In this document: one piece after another, positions 39,817 through 54,800 of the stretch
How the letters are laid out: each line of letters begins with the position of its first letter
Numbering within the stretch: position 1 is the stretch's first letter
Origin: Rhea pennata
Taxonomy: Eukaryota > Chordata > Aves > Rheiformes > Rheidae
DNA: 64,000 nt
Direction of reading: 5' to 3'
Assembly: GCF_028389875.1 (NCBI RefSeq)
Contig: NC_084664.1
Coordinates: forward strand, 135,439,466 to 135,503,465
Made by a program: the position numbers and the translations under genes
The notes under the pieces: generated by a model
What the model was told of the DNA's origin: nothing
Database searches by the model: none
The model's input: only the letters and a program-made list of their open reading frames with translations

Positions 39817-42800
39817 GTACAAGGCTAGGTTTTTGTCATTTTTACTCAGCTCACAAAATATCTTATCCCTTGAGTTGCTTTGTTTACCAATCTAATATGT
39901 AACAGTATTTCTGACTATTCAGCTACTACTCAGCTTCAGATACTCCTTGACATGTACCAAATAATAATAGGATCAAATATTGTGATCAAATTAGGTTGAC
40001 CTCTACATCCACCACATTCTCATTTTCTTATCCCATCATTTGAACTCAAATTAACTTGACCAATTTTTCACATTTATGCTCTTCTAAACTGTGTTATACT
40101 ATAGAAGGCATATATTGTCTATTTACTTGTAAACTCTCATTGCTATAGTATGTCATTAATTTTCTTGGCTTTGTGCCTTAAGCTGATTTTAGTTTCTCTG
40201 GCTCTATCTACAAAATTCTCAGGAAAGCAAAATGAACAAAGGGAAGTTTGTACCAGAGCAGACGCATGCATCTGAGTCTCCAGATTCCTAAGCTGTTTAA
40301 CCATATTGACTTCCTCACTCTTTGGATATGTTTCTTAGCCATATTGTCGCTGATGCTCTTGGAGATGAGAAATCTTGTAAATGCTTGCCACACGTTCAGT
40401 CCACTTCCTCATACTTGATTAAAGCTGGTACTAGGGTCCATGTTCATAGAGGGTGACCATGCTATATATCAAAGGAGCCAATAATATGATATTTGTTGTA
40501 GAAACTACTGGTTCTTGCTGACAATCTTGATAATTTCTGACCCTTCCCTTCCTTAGATAGTACTGAAGATCAGATTACAATTAGGCAATTTTCACAGTTT
40601 GAATGCTTATTATTACATCCCTATAATTTCTTGCTCCGGATGTGACTAAGGAGATGCTACTGATTCAACTACAGACCGTTGCAGCAGCAGCAGCAGTGTG
40701 ATCTGCTCTTAAGTGACTTTGTTCTTCCAGAGCCCTTAAAGGGCAGCAGCAGACTATTGCTGCTCTCTTGGAGGAAGTGTGAGGGACTTTCTCATTTAAC
40801 GTATCTCTGAATATGCTGGTGAGTTGGTAAAGGAAGGACTGTGTGAGGTATCCTTACAATGGTGACATCCAAAAGCCTGTCTGTATTGTCTGATTCAAGT
40901 AATGCACCAGCTACTAATAAGGGTTAAGTAATGGGTAAGAATAACATGGCTGAAACACAAACCAGGCAAAGCAGCTAAAAGTGATGGAAAAGATGGTATC
41001 AGCCTGTTCTGGGAGTAAGTCTGTCAGTAGTTACTAATAATTGTAACACAGTGGTTAATTTTATTTCACCAATGGAATAGATGGTTGTGTCGCAGCAGTG
41101 ACCCAGTTACTACCTTTTGTGCTTGCGAAGAGATCGCGACTTTTCTTTTTTGGATGTGCCCCTTGCAGTTGCTGTGCCTCCATAACCTACCTGCTGGCGG
41201 GTTATGTGTGATTGTGTTGGGCGCTGGGCTGGGGTCCGGCGGCTCGCTCACCGACGGCTCCGCTCACTGGGACCTCACTGAACTCAGGCACAAGGATTGC
41301 TATCAACTGCTTATCTGTTCCCTGATGGGGTTTAGATGCTGGTACGACAGTAGATGGGCTGGGATCTGCATGTGGCACATGCCAGCTTCTGTCCTTTTTA
41401 TCACTGTTGCATTCTGCAAAGCTACTGAGACTGGAATTTCCTCTGGGTGAGTCTGTTATTCCAGAAACTTGCCAAAGCTGTCAGGATGAAAATTGTGTAT
41501 TGTAATTCTGTAGGCCAGCTGCAGAAAACGTGTTTGAAGAGGACTTTTGCAGATGGTTACAGACTTTTTTGCAGATATTGAGGGATGAAACAAGCAACTC
41601 ACAGCTGAATTGCTTTTTGATCTTTGTGATTGACTAGTTTAATGCTTATTAGACCAAGTTGTATTTAAGCTGCCTAAATCCTAATATGAACATATTTATT
41701 ATTTTAAATGTAAAGAAAAAAATAGTAAATCTTATAGCTGTAATACCTTGCAATAACAACCAGAATTTGGACTTATACCCTCTGTACCCACTCTTGGTTT
41801 TATTTGATGGCTTAAAAGAAGCAAGAACAAGCTGTTGCTTTCAAATAACATTTATCTCAAAAGTGGTAATCAATGTTAGTTTTGTTATGTTGATCATATG
41901 GTATAATACATGGGCTTAGAATCGTCTGAAATCTGTGAGCTGTCTTTGGCACTGTATTTCTCATTTTTCTTTTTTGCCTTTTCAATTTACTAAGTTTACT
42001 TGAAATTTCATATAAAGATATGAACAATTCATGCATGCAGAACATATTGACTTCTGCTTTTCACTAACATTCATTGACCTTTTAGGTCAATAAATTTTGA
42101 AGCTGACTTAAGAAGTCAATATGCCTTATTTTAATTTAGATTAAATTTTAGTCTGATTCAGCACTCTCTGCTTCCCTTTTTATTAATAAAAAAAGCTTAT
42201 GTCAATTTATTATTAAAGTGTATGTCAAATAAGAACTGTTTCTTATATGTCTGGAAGTCTCTAACTGGATTATAATTTTGCCATATTCCCAATTCACTGT
42301 TGCAGTCTCCTGGTACATATTTTGTTCCTCTCAGGTGTTTTAATATTAGCTGTAGAACGTGGTTCAGATAATTAAAAAAAAATAGTGAAATGCAGGCGCA
42401 AATGTTTTCCTTAACGTTTAAATTTCACCTTACACGAGCACATAAGCATATTTGGCTTAAATTAGATTTCCATCTAATGTTATTAATTTCATCAGGGAAG
42501 CTTTGTATAATATTAATTACAGATACCAATTATGTTATTTCGTCTTTCTTTTCCATTGAAGCTTCAATGAGAATTCATCAAGTGAAGGACATGATTATCA
42601 TAATAATTGTTAAAATTCACCCAAGTCTTTTATGCATGTACACACAAAAATGTTAGTACCATTGGAATATTACATATGAGAATGAACTCTTCAAGTTATA
42701 TATAAAATACACCTGAAAATGAAAAGGAAGGGAGCATTTCCTCTACTGCAGTTTTGTCTCCATGAATGCTTGCTTTGATAAAGTAATTTGGCAGCCAGAA

Positions 42801-45800
42801 TCTGATAGAAATCGCTGTGATGGTACAAATATACTAGTGTAAAATTGTTGATTTTGTAACAAAGTTGCCCTGAGATGCTCAGATTTTACATAAAGCATGG
42901 AAGCAAAAGAATAGCGATATTGTGTACTTACAGTCAAACACATTAGCCAGTTAAAAATACTGCAAAAACAGAAGTCCTTCCTCATATCATTAAACTTTTC
43001 AATGTAAAACCGGAAAGCCCTTGTTTATATATCACCAGGCATTTTGATATTTTCTGAGTACACAGAAAATGTAAAACTAATGGAAAGGGCTTTTGGAAAA
43101 ATACGTTTTTGTGTTGCTCTTGTAATGGGGTGAAGGCCAGCAGTCTGTCCTAGGTCTGCACTAAGGCTATCGGTGTGCGGCGAGGCTGCCGGCGTGGCGT
43201 CCGGCCAGCGGCAGCCCGTGGGCCCATGGGCACTTGCTGGACACGGGGATGGGGAGTGCAGCCCCTAGAAGATCTCCGTCATCGTGGAGCATGCCAGCCT
43301 TAATGTGTGATTGTGTGCGCGTAGTCTCAGTGTTTTGAGGTCATCTGTGATGGAGCAGTCTCTTTCTAGATTACATTAATAACCGTAAGAGCTAGAGACC
43401 TACGTTTTTTTAACATGCATGTTCATACTCCAGAGAGCAGGGGAGCAGCATGGAGGAGGCACAGGGTACCAGTTGGTGGTGTACTGGCTTGTTGTCTATC
43501 AGCTGTGCAGACCTTGCCTTGGCTGGAATGAAGCCAGGGTAGCTGGCATGTAAGATGAGGTTTTTGTGTTAGAAAGTAGCTATTTTAGGAAAATCGTAAA
43601 GGCTTTTTTTTTTTTTCCCTGTTTCAAAAACATCAAAATTAATAGAGTTTTGCTGTGGCTTATTGCCCACCATCGAGAGGTAGGAGGAAATTTATAAATT
43701 AGAGACCACCGAGGTTAAAATAATTATTTTCTGAAGATAACAATTTGAGATTGCAATAGCAATCTTTGAGACTGATTTGAGAACGATAGCTTCTGAGAAA
43801 TTTCAAATCATATTGTATGACCATTAAGTAAGACAGCCTATAGAAGAAGATATCCTCTGCTGTTTGAGTGCATGTTTCCTTATAGAAGATTGTTTTGATA
43901 ATGGTTTAAGACATACTTTGTCTGCTGGTATTGATGTGGTACTCAGCAAAGTCTTACTCTAAATTTTACTGAACAACTTTACAAAATCTCTTAGATATAT
44001 CACCTTAATGCAGAATGTTCCTGTCCTGCTAGGCAAAGGCTGTGCTTTTGCAATCTTTGTTCTTTCAAATTACATTGTCACAGGAGAAAGCTGCTTTGAA
44101 GTCCTGTTAAGTAGCTATATTTTGACTTTGTTCCATGGAAAATACAATATGACTGGCTTTCGTGGTATTGTCTTACCTTTAATTAATAAAGCTGAAAAAA
44201 ATACTCTCATTATCTTTCAGTGAATGAATTAAATGGAGAAATAATTTAAAAGTGTTTTGAATTTCAGCAATAAAGTAACTGAAAAAAATAATTGTCAGGA
44301 AATAGTCAATAAATTGAGATAGCAATTGAGAGCAAGCATATTCAAATGTTAAATTTGGAGCTTCAGCAACCCATAAATCCAGGTATCATTCACCACATTT
44401 GAAGTACTAATTTGATAACAGTATAAAGACAACCATTATAAATTATAATGAAATTCCTTATAGGAACATGCAACACTGATTTCATGCTGACTGATAATGT
44501 TTAGTTGTACCATTAACACACTGGGTTCGGATACACAGATTAAGACTACAGAGATAATCTTAAATTTGAACAAAATCTATTGTATACTCGTCATTACATT
44601 TAACTAGTGCAGCTAATTTCTATTTCTGTCTTTGTAATCTTAGAATTTCTTTTAGTAATTTGGCAGTAAAGACAGAAAAGTGGCATTGTGCATGTAATAG
44701 CTTTGTAAGCTTTTTTCACTAACTCCCCATTCATAGCTGCCACACTGTTGTGATGAAACTGGAAACAGCTGAAATCATCGATAGATTTGCCAAATATTAT
44801 TCTGAATGGGCCACCAAACAGCTGTCATGTCATTTGCCTATTAATGGAAGTACGTACCTATAGTTTCAGAGTATCTGCACCTTTGCTTTGACCTGCCTCT
44901 CCATTGCATTTGTCTAACGTCTTGATGTAGAGTTGTTTTTACCATTGAATAGTTGCCTTTTGCAGGTCCATTTTCAATATATATGATTAATTAGACATTA
45001 TTTATTTGATTTGTTTCCTTTCTACTTTCTCTTCAAATCTGCACAGTAATCAGAGTCGAGAAGCAATCTTTAAAAGGAATACATGTTGTTATGAGAAATG
45101 TGATGAATTTTTTTTCTTTTTTTTAGGCATTGATTTTAAAGTAAAATCAGTAACATTTAATGGTACAAGAGTAAAACTTCAAATATGGTAAGTTTTAATT
45201 TATATCACAAGTGAAATCCAACTAAATTACATTACAACATGAAAAGTCTCATCTGCCTTTATTGTATGTCTTCCTACAGTGCGATTATGTAACAGACCAT
45301 TTGAGGTTTCGATTTTGGGATGGGGCAGCGTATTGTTTGCAGCAACTACTATAAGCTAAGAAGAGGATTGTTACTAGGTTGTTTTAACAATAAAATTTTG
45401 CTGTTGTAACAAATAATGCAGATCCATGTTAAGTATGCATAATTGTACCAGTATACAAAGGTAAATGACAAAGTAAGAAAATTTTAGATTTCATTACTCA
45501 ACAAATACATGCTCAAAAGGCCAAGAGAAAGCTAGAAAGGTGAATCTTCGGGTACCTATACTCTTGTGTTTTTGTTTTTGATTTTTTTTAAAGGAGATAC
45601 AGAGCTACTGCTGACCACGTCTCCAGGCATTCAGTCCTGAGGATTATATATATTTGCCAGTAGTTAGTTCAAGAAGTAGCTCTGTACATGAGTTACTAGA
45701 GCAACATTAAATCTTCAGTTACTGCGTCTGAGGTTCTAATGCAAAAGTCTTGGAGGCCTGCATGCAGCTTTCCTGACACATTATTGTGATGTTTAGCATT

Positions 45801-48800
45801 GTTAGGAATGCTATGTATATAATATATACATATGTGCATAATATACAGCCCTGTATATTATGACTTGTTCCCTGCACCCATCTTCTAGCTAAGCCTAGTT
45901 GCCCACTGACCGTCTGCATCAGTTTACAAAGACTTGTCAGAACACAGGATCTCATCTGCCTGCTGCAGTTCTTGTACTCCAGAATATTTTTGTAACGAGT
46001 TGTGTTGCTCTTGCTGATTTACTGTACATAAAGAAGCAATAGCAAGTTTGAAGATATCATATTAGACTTCAACGATTACTTTAACTTTCCAAGTAGGGCT
46101 GTATTACTCAAAATAATTTTTCAATATATTTTTCACTGCTGAATGGCACATATTTCACATCCAGATTTTCTCCTTACCTGTTCTTGCTCCTTTTATGCTA
46201 AGGCACACAATTCAGAATTTGGACTGTACTGTTCAAAATAAAGTGATTTCCTTGGATGGAGGAATTATGCTGTGATTTTTTTGGGGGTGTGTGTGTGTGT
46301 GACTTTTTGTGACTTCTTATGGTTTCTTTCAGGGATACTGCTGGCCAGGAACAGTTCCATACACTTAGTACTAGTTATTTTCGTGGAGCACAAGGATTTG
46401 TTCTTGTATATGATATCACAAATCTGGACAGTTTTCAAGGTATAACAAGCTGGATGAAAGACATACATGAGGTAAATATATCTAATGGCATTTGATCTTT
46501 TAATGAAAGTAGTTAATGAATTATTACCTGAAATTTATTGTTGCTTGAGCTATATGTTCCTATATGAGATTGTGAGGACAGCATATTACTTACAAATTAT
46601 TCTTTATTTATACAAAGAATGAGTTTTTATTTCCATTATCTAGTGAACAGAAGGAAGAAACTTAATATTTTTTTAAGGGCTTTTTCCAGCTATGCCTCCA
46701 TCTTGCTGCATGACCATGCCTACTTCTGTCTCACCTTCATATCTGAAAAATGATATTAATGCTACTTCTCTTCCTGAAATGTACTACCAGAATGTTTAAT
46801 TAGTTTATCAGATCTGGGTTCTTGATGTCACTGTGTGGACCTGCAAGTGAACTTACGTTGCCTTTTCAACCTGTAATCAGTGACTGTTAAAATCATTCTG
46901 CCTTGCATAGATACACCCTTAAATGTGGTGGAGGGACAATATGGTAATTTTGTGGGAAAACTCAGACTTCACTGGTAACCTGCTGCAGGGGAGGTTGAGG
47001 CCAGCAATTCATGGTGGGGTCTATGCTCACCATTTAAAAAGTCAAGAGAGAGTTTATCCCAATAACCTGTAAGTACAAAGGTGACTTGATTCTCCTTTGA
47101 GATGTTTGTGCTATTTTTAAGCACTCATATAGTACTCACATAATTTCACAACATTACTGTGTGATAATCTTTCTATAAAATGAGGACAATTTTTTTGTGT
47201 TCTTGCTTGCTATTAATAGCTACATAGTCAAGAAGTGACTCAGGATATGTATTTACTTGATGGGGTGCACAGGTTAGGTGCAAGTTAAGCAATACTGCAA
47301 TTAGTTAAGGGTATGGATGGATGGCTTCTATCAGCTCAGCCTATAAAGTGCACTATGATATTCCTTTACGCTGAGTCCAGTGTTTCTAGTTGGTTTCTGC
47401 CACCACTGCATTTGAGGCTATGGCGCTGCTCCCTCATGTGGCCAGCGATCACAGCAGCTGGCAGGCTGGTTCCTCAGCCCCTTGGCTCCAGCTGCTGCCA
47501 AAGCCTTTGACAAACTGCTTTTACCAAAACCCAGTAACTCCAGCCTCAACCAAAGTGTTCAAAAAATTGAATCAGGTTCAAGAAATCTCATGATTCCAAT
47601 TTTGGGGGAGATATTTCCTTTTTGGATATTTTCAAATAAGTATTCTGATTATTTTTATTTTAAATTTCAGTAAAAGGTGAACTTCAGGAGCTTAGGAAGG
47701 TGAAACAAAAATCTGAGTATTTTTTTTAAAGGTACCAAAGCAAAAAATTTTTTAACTTCTCAAAAAAATTAAATTTGTACTTTTTGTTGCAGCTTAAATT
47801 GATAAATTATTAAAATTATTCTTCCACGACATGGACTCAAATAGCTTAATCAGTGCTGACCTACACAATAGCCTCTCAAAAACTATAAAATAACCATCCT
47901 CCTTCTAGCTATGAATTTTGCATTTGGAAGGTTGATTCCTGAGCTATGCTTTTGGAAGCATTGTAGAGCCATATTTTTAGCAGATTCAATTCAGTGTTTT
48001 TATGCCAGCTAAGCACACAGTCAAACTTCCACCTTGTTATACTGACTTAACTTTTCAAAACTCTCATCTGGAGGTCTTCTTGATACATATTCCTCTTGAT
48101 ATATATTCTTTCATTTCTTAAAAGCAAGACACTGCAAGATCCCATCTTTAAAAAATGAAGTGCCTTTAGTGCTTTGGTGGAAGCTGCATTCAACATGAAA
48201 ATTCATTACTAAGTGATATTAGTGTATAAATATATAATAAATATTTACTGAAATAGTTATTAAAAGGCCTAGTATCTCTAACCTGCATTAAATTTTGCTT
48301 ATTACTTGAAGCTGTTTAGAAAGAACATTTCTACTGCAAAAATTGGTGCTTCTTCACAGAAATAAATAGACAAGTTTAATTTCATATTCTTGTACAGAAA
48401 GTATGTAGTATTTCTCTTTGGCCTTTTACTTCAGAGTAAAGTCAAAAGCTGCTTCTAAAACCTTCAGCTACATAAAATCTTATTTCAAATAAAAAGTTGA
48501 TTATGTGATGAGATTAAATTGTCTATTTACCCTATTTTAGGGACTGATGTGTGCAATTTTACATAGGAGAATCATTGACCTTAATGAGTAAAGCTCCAAT
48601 GCATTCTGAAACAGCCAACATTTTGGTCTATTAATCCAGGTTAGATTGATTCATTATTTTAGGCCTGTACTTTATACTCTTATGATGAGCTTACTTCATT
48701 TTAATACTACATTATCTTGAGCATCAGCTCTGGTTATGAAATGAGATTAGCTGACTCTAAAATGAGAGTGGATTAAAAAAATGAAGTGATGTTCCTTAAT

Positions 48801-51800
48801 AATAAATTGTGCCTACTGTTGTATTTGTCAGATGAGGCAACTTAGTTGTAGAAGTGCAAACAGACTAAAAATGATAATTCTGCTACCCTGTAATGAATAG
48901 AGATTTTTCTTTGCATTTCTCTGGAGGGAGTTGAAGGATGCATCTCTGTGCTTATGTGTGTTCTGCAAAAGAGGATTTTCTGTACCTGATGTAGGTTTTA
49001 TGGAAAAGATTCTAAGAATAATGGCTGTTAGGGCTTCAGGTATTGCAGTAGTTACATATGTTAAAGCAAAGCATTCTTCCCTTAGCCTGACGTGCCTGGC
49101 TCACTTGTAGAGCTGGGAGTTAATTCCTTATCCATGGCTAACCATGTCCCAGTTTCTCTTGGTGTTGCAAATTTACTGCAACTGTAATGATGAATTTTCA
49201 GTGTGTTTTTTCTAAGGAGGTAAGGCATCTGCAGTCACATTGGGTGGGTGGGTATATTTGTGCATGTCTGTCTCAGTCTCTCTCCAGAAAACTTTTCAGA
49301 CTATTAGTCAGTTTTCATCATCTTTGGAAAAGAGGCAGAGATCCTAAAACAGTATAGGTATTATAAAATAAATGCTTTGATCTGAGCTTTCTTTAGTGTC
49401 CTTGTAGAGGAAAGATTGGTAGCCTGAGACTAGACTTTAACAAATAGAAGAGAAGCCACATGAACATTTACTTTCAGAATATAAGCTATAAGAAATGAGA
49501 CCACATTTGCATTAATTGTCATGAGACTGAGACCCTCAGCTTCTTCTATTTAAGCATGAAAAGTGATTTTTAATATTACGTTTTTTCCAACAAATACCAG
49601 TTTGCAAATGCACATTATCTTGAGGAACTATTCCCTTGTCATTATTCTGGTGATGTGCAGTTATAATGGCTTATCTCAAAATAACACTAGTATAAAGCAT
49701 CCAGGGCATTTTACCATCATCATGTATGTAATTGAATTAGTGGAACAAAAGCTGGAAACTAGATCAAAAAAGCTTGATTTTTCTTCCTTTTGAAATAAGT
49801 GAGGTTTAAAATTTAAAGAATCTAAGAATCAAGAATTTATTAAGAATCTGTTACCTTCTTTCAAGTCTTAGAATAATCAAACTTTTATGCTGAGTTTGAA
49901 CATTTTGAACGTGATCTTACTGTCTCTATGCAAAAGTGAAACAGAGAGGTAATCTTTCACATACAGCAAAGTTTGTCTTTTTTATTTGTGAGTACCAGAT
50001 GTAGACCTGACTGGTACTAATAGCTAATCCATGAACCAGCTACTGTAGAAGGTCAGTGTCTTTGAATTGGGGCATTTCCAGCCATTTTAAAGCCACATTA
50101 CACATTAAACATGTCCAGGCACCACATACTTTATACCTTAAGAAAAGTGTTAAAAGTTATGTCCTGTACTCATAATTGGCTTTTTCTGCTCTTTGGAATC
50201 TTTGAATCCAAGATATCCCTGGAGTCCTGGCAACTGATGGAAAATAGTTCAGGACAAAATTTACCTTTTAATTTTAAGGAAATAAAATGTTGAGGTTTAG
50301 TGTGGGCTAAAGGTGAAGAGGTTTTGTTGTTTGCTTTTTTCCTTACTTGACAGTTATTAATGCTGGTTCTCTTTTAGAAAGCAGGTGATGATGTGGACAT
50401 AATACTGCTGGGCAACAAGTGTGATAAGGAGACAGAACGTGTAGTACCAAAACATAAAGGAGAAAAGGTATGCAGTGATCATTGTTACTTTCTTCAGGTG
50501 CTCCTAAGTATCTCAGTATGTAACTATGAGCTGTTAAATTAAAAAGGATATGTTTCTGAATTCCAAGCATTCTGCTAGGAATTGCTCCAGAATAACATTT
50601 TTTTAACATAAGCAGAAATATAGTAAATAAGTACTAGTTGCTTACTTCAGAATACTGATTTTTATTTTGAAAGTTCAAATGTACTTATAAAAAATCTACC
50701 ATAATGCCTAAATCTCTTTAGAGGAGTCTGCTTTTGCAGAGTATTGTTTTAATGTGGAAAACAAGAATATAACACATAATGCATTCTATATCGTTTTTCT
50801 GGTACCTAACATACCTGTTTTAGCTACAGCCTGACTCTAAAGAACTGTCCTGGCAGCCTGCACACTGTGATCTATGTTGACTACGAATAGCCTTTAATAA
50901 TAATAGGTACATTTAGGGAACATCCAGCTTCCCTACTTCTAACTGTGATGTACAATTCTCATTACAGTGCTGTTTAGACATGCTGGCTGTGTTAGAGGAA
51001 GAACTGGTATAAGTAAGGAGTAATGTTTTGAACCAATGATAAATTGCTGTCACTGAGAACTAGGAGACATACTGTAACAGAAAAAATCATGATACTGACT
51101 AAATGCCCCAGTGTAGCTTGTAGTGTATACTGGTAAATTTTGCAGCTGAATATTACATGCATCCATTGTAAGAAACTTGGACTGAGCACTTCCATTATTC
51201 ATCAAAGCATGGTGAGCCAGGCAGCATATCCTGTGTTTGATGAAGAAAAACTGATAATTTCTCATCAGTTGTAAAATTCCAGATTAAAAGAAAAATTTAA
51301 AATAACATCTCCTTTTGAACAGCAGTACAAACAGAATCTTTTGAAAGTTCATTGTTTGTTCACAGACTTACAGTGTAGGTGTATTGTGTCTGTTTACATG
51401 TAATGAGCTTGTTGAAATATATATATATCCTCTCACTCGAAGAATATGTTATCAGAAAACTGAAGACTTGCTGGATGCATGTGCACAAGAGGGCAGTATT
51501 AGGGTTCTGCATACGGTATTAACCATGATATTTTCTGACTTCTGAGTACTTAACCAGGCAATTAGAATTTCTCTTAATATTGTATTTTTTAAGAAACAAA
51601 TCATTACCTCCTCACCAATGAGTCTGCTTTCTAGATTCCACCTGTGTTCTGAGGCAACTCTTCAGTTATACTATTTCTTCTTTTAATGTGATTGCAAAAC
51701 ACTAGAGAATCTGACTGAGCCAGCTAGAGAGAAAGATCCCATTAGCAGGGAGAGAGCTAATACTGTCTTCTCACTCCAAGAAAGAAAATACCTAAATTAA

Positions 51801-54800
51801 GAAGGCAAAATTGTTTGATACTAACTCTACAGTTAATAATTCATTTTAACATATCTCGTATTACCCTATGAGTGTGAGCTGTAAGTATTTTTCTGTTCAG
51901 AGGCTTACAAAGAAGACCTCTAGATTCCCCGGGAATCTTTCCAACTACATTGGAATTGCCATAATAATCCATCATAACCGAGTGGCCATGATATCCCAGT
52001 GTATTGGTTAAATTAATGCCATTATTTTTTTAAAAAATTCCTTTTATAATTCTATGATTTTTGATCTCTCAGAAGTTGATACATTTAATTTTAACACTAT
52101 GAAGGATTTTCTTTTATTTATAACTTTTACTAGTTCACGTTGAGAAAAGTATGAACCCATTCTTCTTAAGCAGCTCTGTTCTATCCAAACCAATAACATT
52201 GTCTTTCTTCCTAAAAAAAAAAAAAAAAAAAGAAAGAAAAAAAAAAAAAAAACCTGAAGGTTATATGACTTGATAGAATGTGGCCATGTTACCCCTTATC
52301 AAATCTTCCTAACAGAAATAGCCAAAGAAAATATCCTACATTTACTTGCTTTTGCCATCTTCACTTACCTGATGTGAAAGCTGATTTTGCTGGAACAATA
52401 TGAATGAAAAAATGTATTCCACAGTGCTACAAATATAGTAAATACATCTCTCTGATTCAGTCTTAAGAAATCATAGTAGCCGTTTGCTTAGAATTAGTAT
52501 ATTTTGAGTTAGGAGAAACGAACAATTGGAATTAAATTTGGTTTTGGAAGAGTTATTGGCATTATTTATGTTATTATTGTAAGTAAGATATGAGCTTAGT
52601 TCACTCAAAATGTCCAAACTATTCTCAAGGGTAATACAAACCTTTTCCAAGAGCACAAAAAATTTCCCCAGTAGCATGATTTCCATCAATTTCAAATGTA
52701 TTCAGATATTTTCTTTGCTGATCTATTTCAGGATGCTCTCAAAGGTATAAAGAGTAGTTCTTTGTATTTGCCTTCTCAATTGCTGCATAAGCGTATTAGC
52801 CAAAGCTCTGTTCTTATTTGCAATTGCTTTAATATTGGACTGTTGAGTTTATTCATCTACCTAAATTTGTAGAGATCTTGCCTGCCATGATACTTACCCA
52901 AATGCAAGGTGAACAGGAATAATAATATAAATCTATAAATCTTCCTTCTCTAGTATCATGGCATAAAGATTATTGAAGGAAGTTTCAAGAAAATTTGGGT
53001 GCACCGATAGGTGGAGGAGACTACATAGTAACAAATGATACAGAGAACGCTGAAGTACTGAACATTTTTTTTGCATTGGTCTTCACAGACAGAGCTTGCT
53101 CCCTGACCTCTGCATGTACTGGCACGGTTTGGGAAGGAGCAGGTCAGCCAGCAGTGGGAGAGCACCGCATTAGAGACTGCTTAGGAAAGTTGGATGTATC
53201 CATGAGGCCTGATGAAATTCACCCGGTGCTGAAAGAGCTGGCCAGTGTGATTATGAGGCCACTGTTGATCGTCTCTAAAAAATCATGGTGATCGGGAGAG
53301 ATCCCTGCTGACTGGAAAAAGGCCACCCTGATACCCATCTTTTAAAAAGGCAAGAAGGAGGATTTAGGAACTCTAGCTGGTCAGCCTTGCTTCAATCTGT
53401 GGAAGGATCATGGAGCATGTCATCATGAGATCCTTTTCCAAGTACATGAAAGATGAGAAGATGATCTGGTATAGTAAACAGAGGGCAATTTGTGCTTGAC
53501 TACCTTGATTGCCTTCTGTTATGCCAGGAAATAACTGGCTATGTGGACCAGAGTGGTGGGAGATGTTATATCCTGAATTTAATAAGGCTTTTGGCTGGAC
53601 AAATGAACTGTTAGCTGGATAGAAAACTGCTTAGACTAACAGATGCAAAAAGCAGCAGTAAGTTTCATTGCAAATGAGACAAAAAAGCATGTGGGAGTAT
53701 GTTAGGAAGATAATGGACAGAAGATATGGGGAGATTATTACCCCCTTTAGTTGGTGCTGACAAGGCCATATCTGGAATACTATATCCAGTTTTGGCTCTC
53801 CCATTTCAAGAAGGATGTTGAGAAACTAGTGGAGAGTACAGTAGACAGCTACAAAGATGGTTGGTGTCTAGCACAGATGATCCATGAGGAGAGCTGAGGG
53901 AATGGGTAATGAGGTGGCTAAATGGCATTTATCAGTAGTGTAGTGGTTATCACATCTGCTTTACATGCAGGAAGTCCTGGGTTCAAGCCCTGGTGGAACC
54001 AGCACTAGGAAATCTGTGGAAGGTTGGACTAGATGATTTACAGAGGTCCCTTCCAACCTTACTGATTCTGTGGTGACAGTCTGCAGTAATAGACTGCAGC
54101 AGACTTGCAACTATGGTTGCAAAAATAACAGAAACAAACTCCTCAGTAGTGGCAGACAATAAAGCAAGGGACAGAGGCCACACATCCTGGCTTGGGACGT
54201 TCAGATTGGAGATAAAGAAACAAGATTCAGAAGGGTGGTGCAGCCATAGAAAAGGGTCCCAGAAAAGTTATAAATTTTATCCTTGGAGGATTGCAAGGCT
54301 TTTCTAGGCAAATTAAAATGGTTTGTGTTCATCAGAGTTTCCACGTAAGTAGTCTAACAGGACAGGTGTTACAAGACACAAAAGAGAAAAAAAGGAATAT
54401 TTAATAATAGATTCTATATACTTTATATATGTAAAACAGTCTTCTCCACTTTATTTTCCCAATATTTTTTATTATCTGTAAGTATTTTTGTTATGAACCA
54501 CTATGCATGATTGGCTTGCACTGAGACTTTGGAATAGACAAGAGATTTTAATTTTCCTTAACTAGTTGTTGCAGTACCGAAAACCATTCATTGCAGTCAG
54601 CTGGAGTCTCTTATAAAACAGTTTATATGAAGGAACACTCCAAACCTCATCTTTATTTTTGAAATTATATTTTCTTACAGCATTTTTGAAAATAAAACAT
54701 TTTGCATACTATTCTTTCCATCTTTAAATCTTCCTTAGTATATTTTGACTAAAATTTTGCACACCACTATATATTTCAACTTGACAGTAAAAATTATACT

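Larger units (their letters stand above)
36935..45126 (+). other. Rab-like gene intron 1 (8.2 kb)
   Basis: GT-AG. It holds the (CGGCC)n repeat at its 5' end, a T-rich tract at 39779-39816, a (GCA)5 run at 40681-40696 and a GC-richer patch at about 43150-43260. No other gene was recognised. First introns starting in CpG islands often carry regulatory elements, but none is identifiable here. Confidence 0.75.

Noticed and set aside
52995..53291. 98-codon open frame as a host gene
   Set aside because: The residues match CR1 ORF2, so it is a transposon remnant in an intron.
53929..54001. Functional tRNA-Val gene
   Set aside because: The 5' acceptor strand does not pair with GGAACCA, and the sequence is fused to a CR1 tail. 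It keeps promoter boxes but cannot form a normal tRNA.
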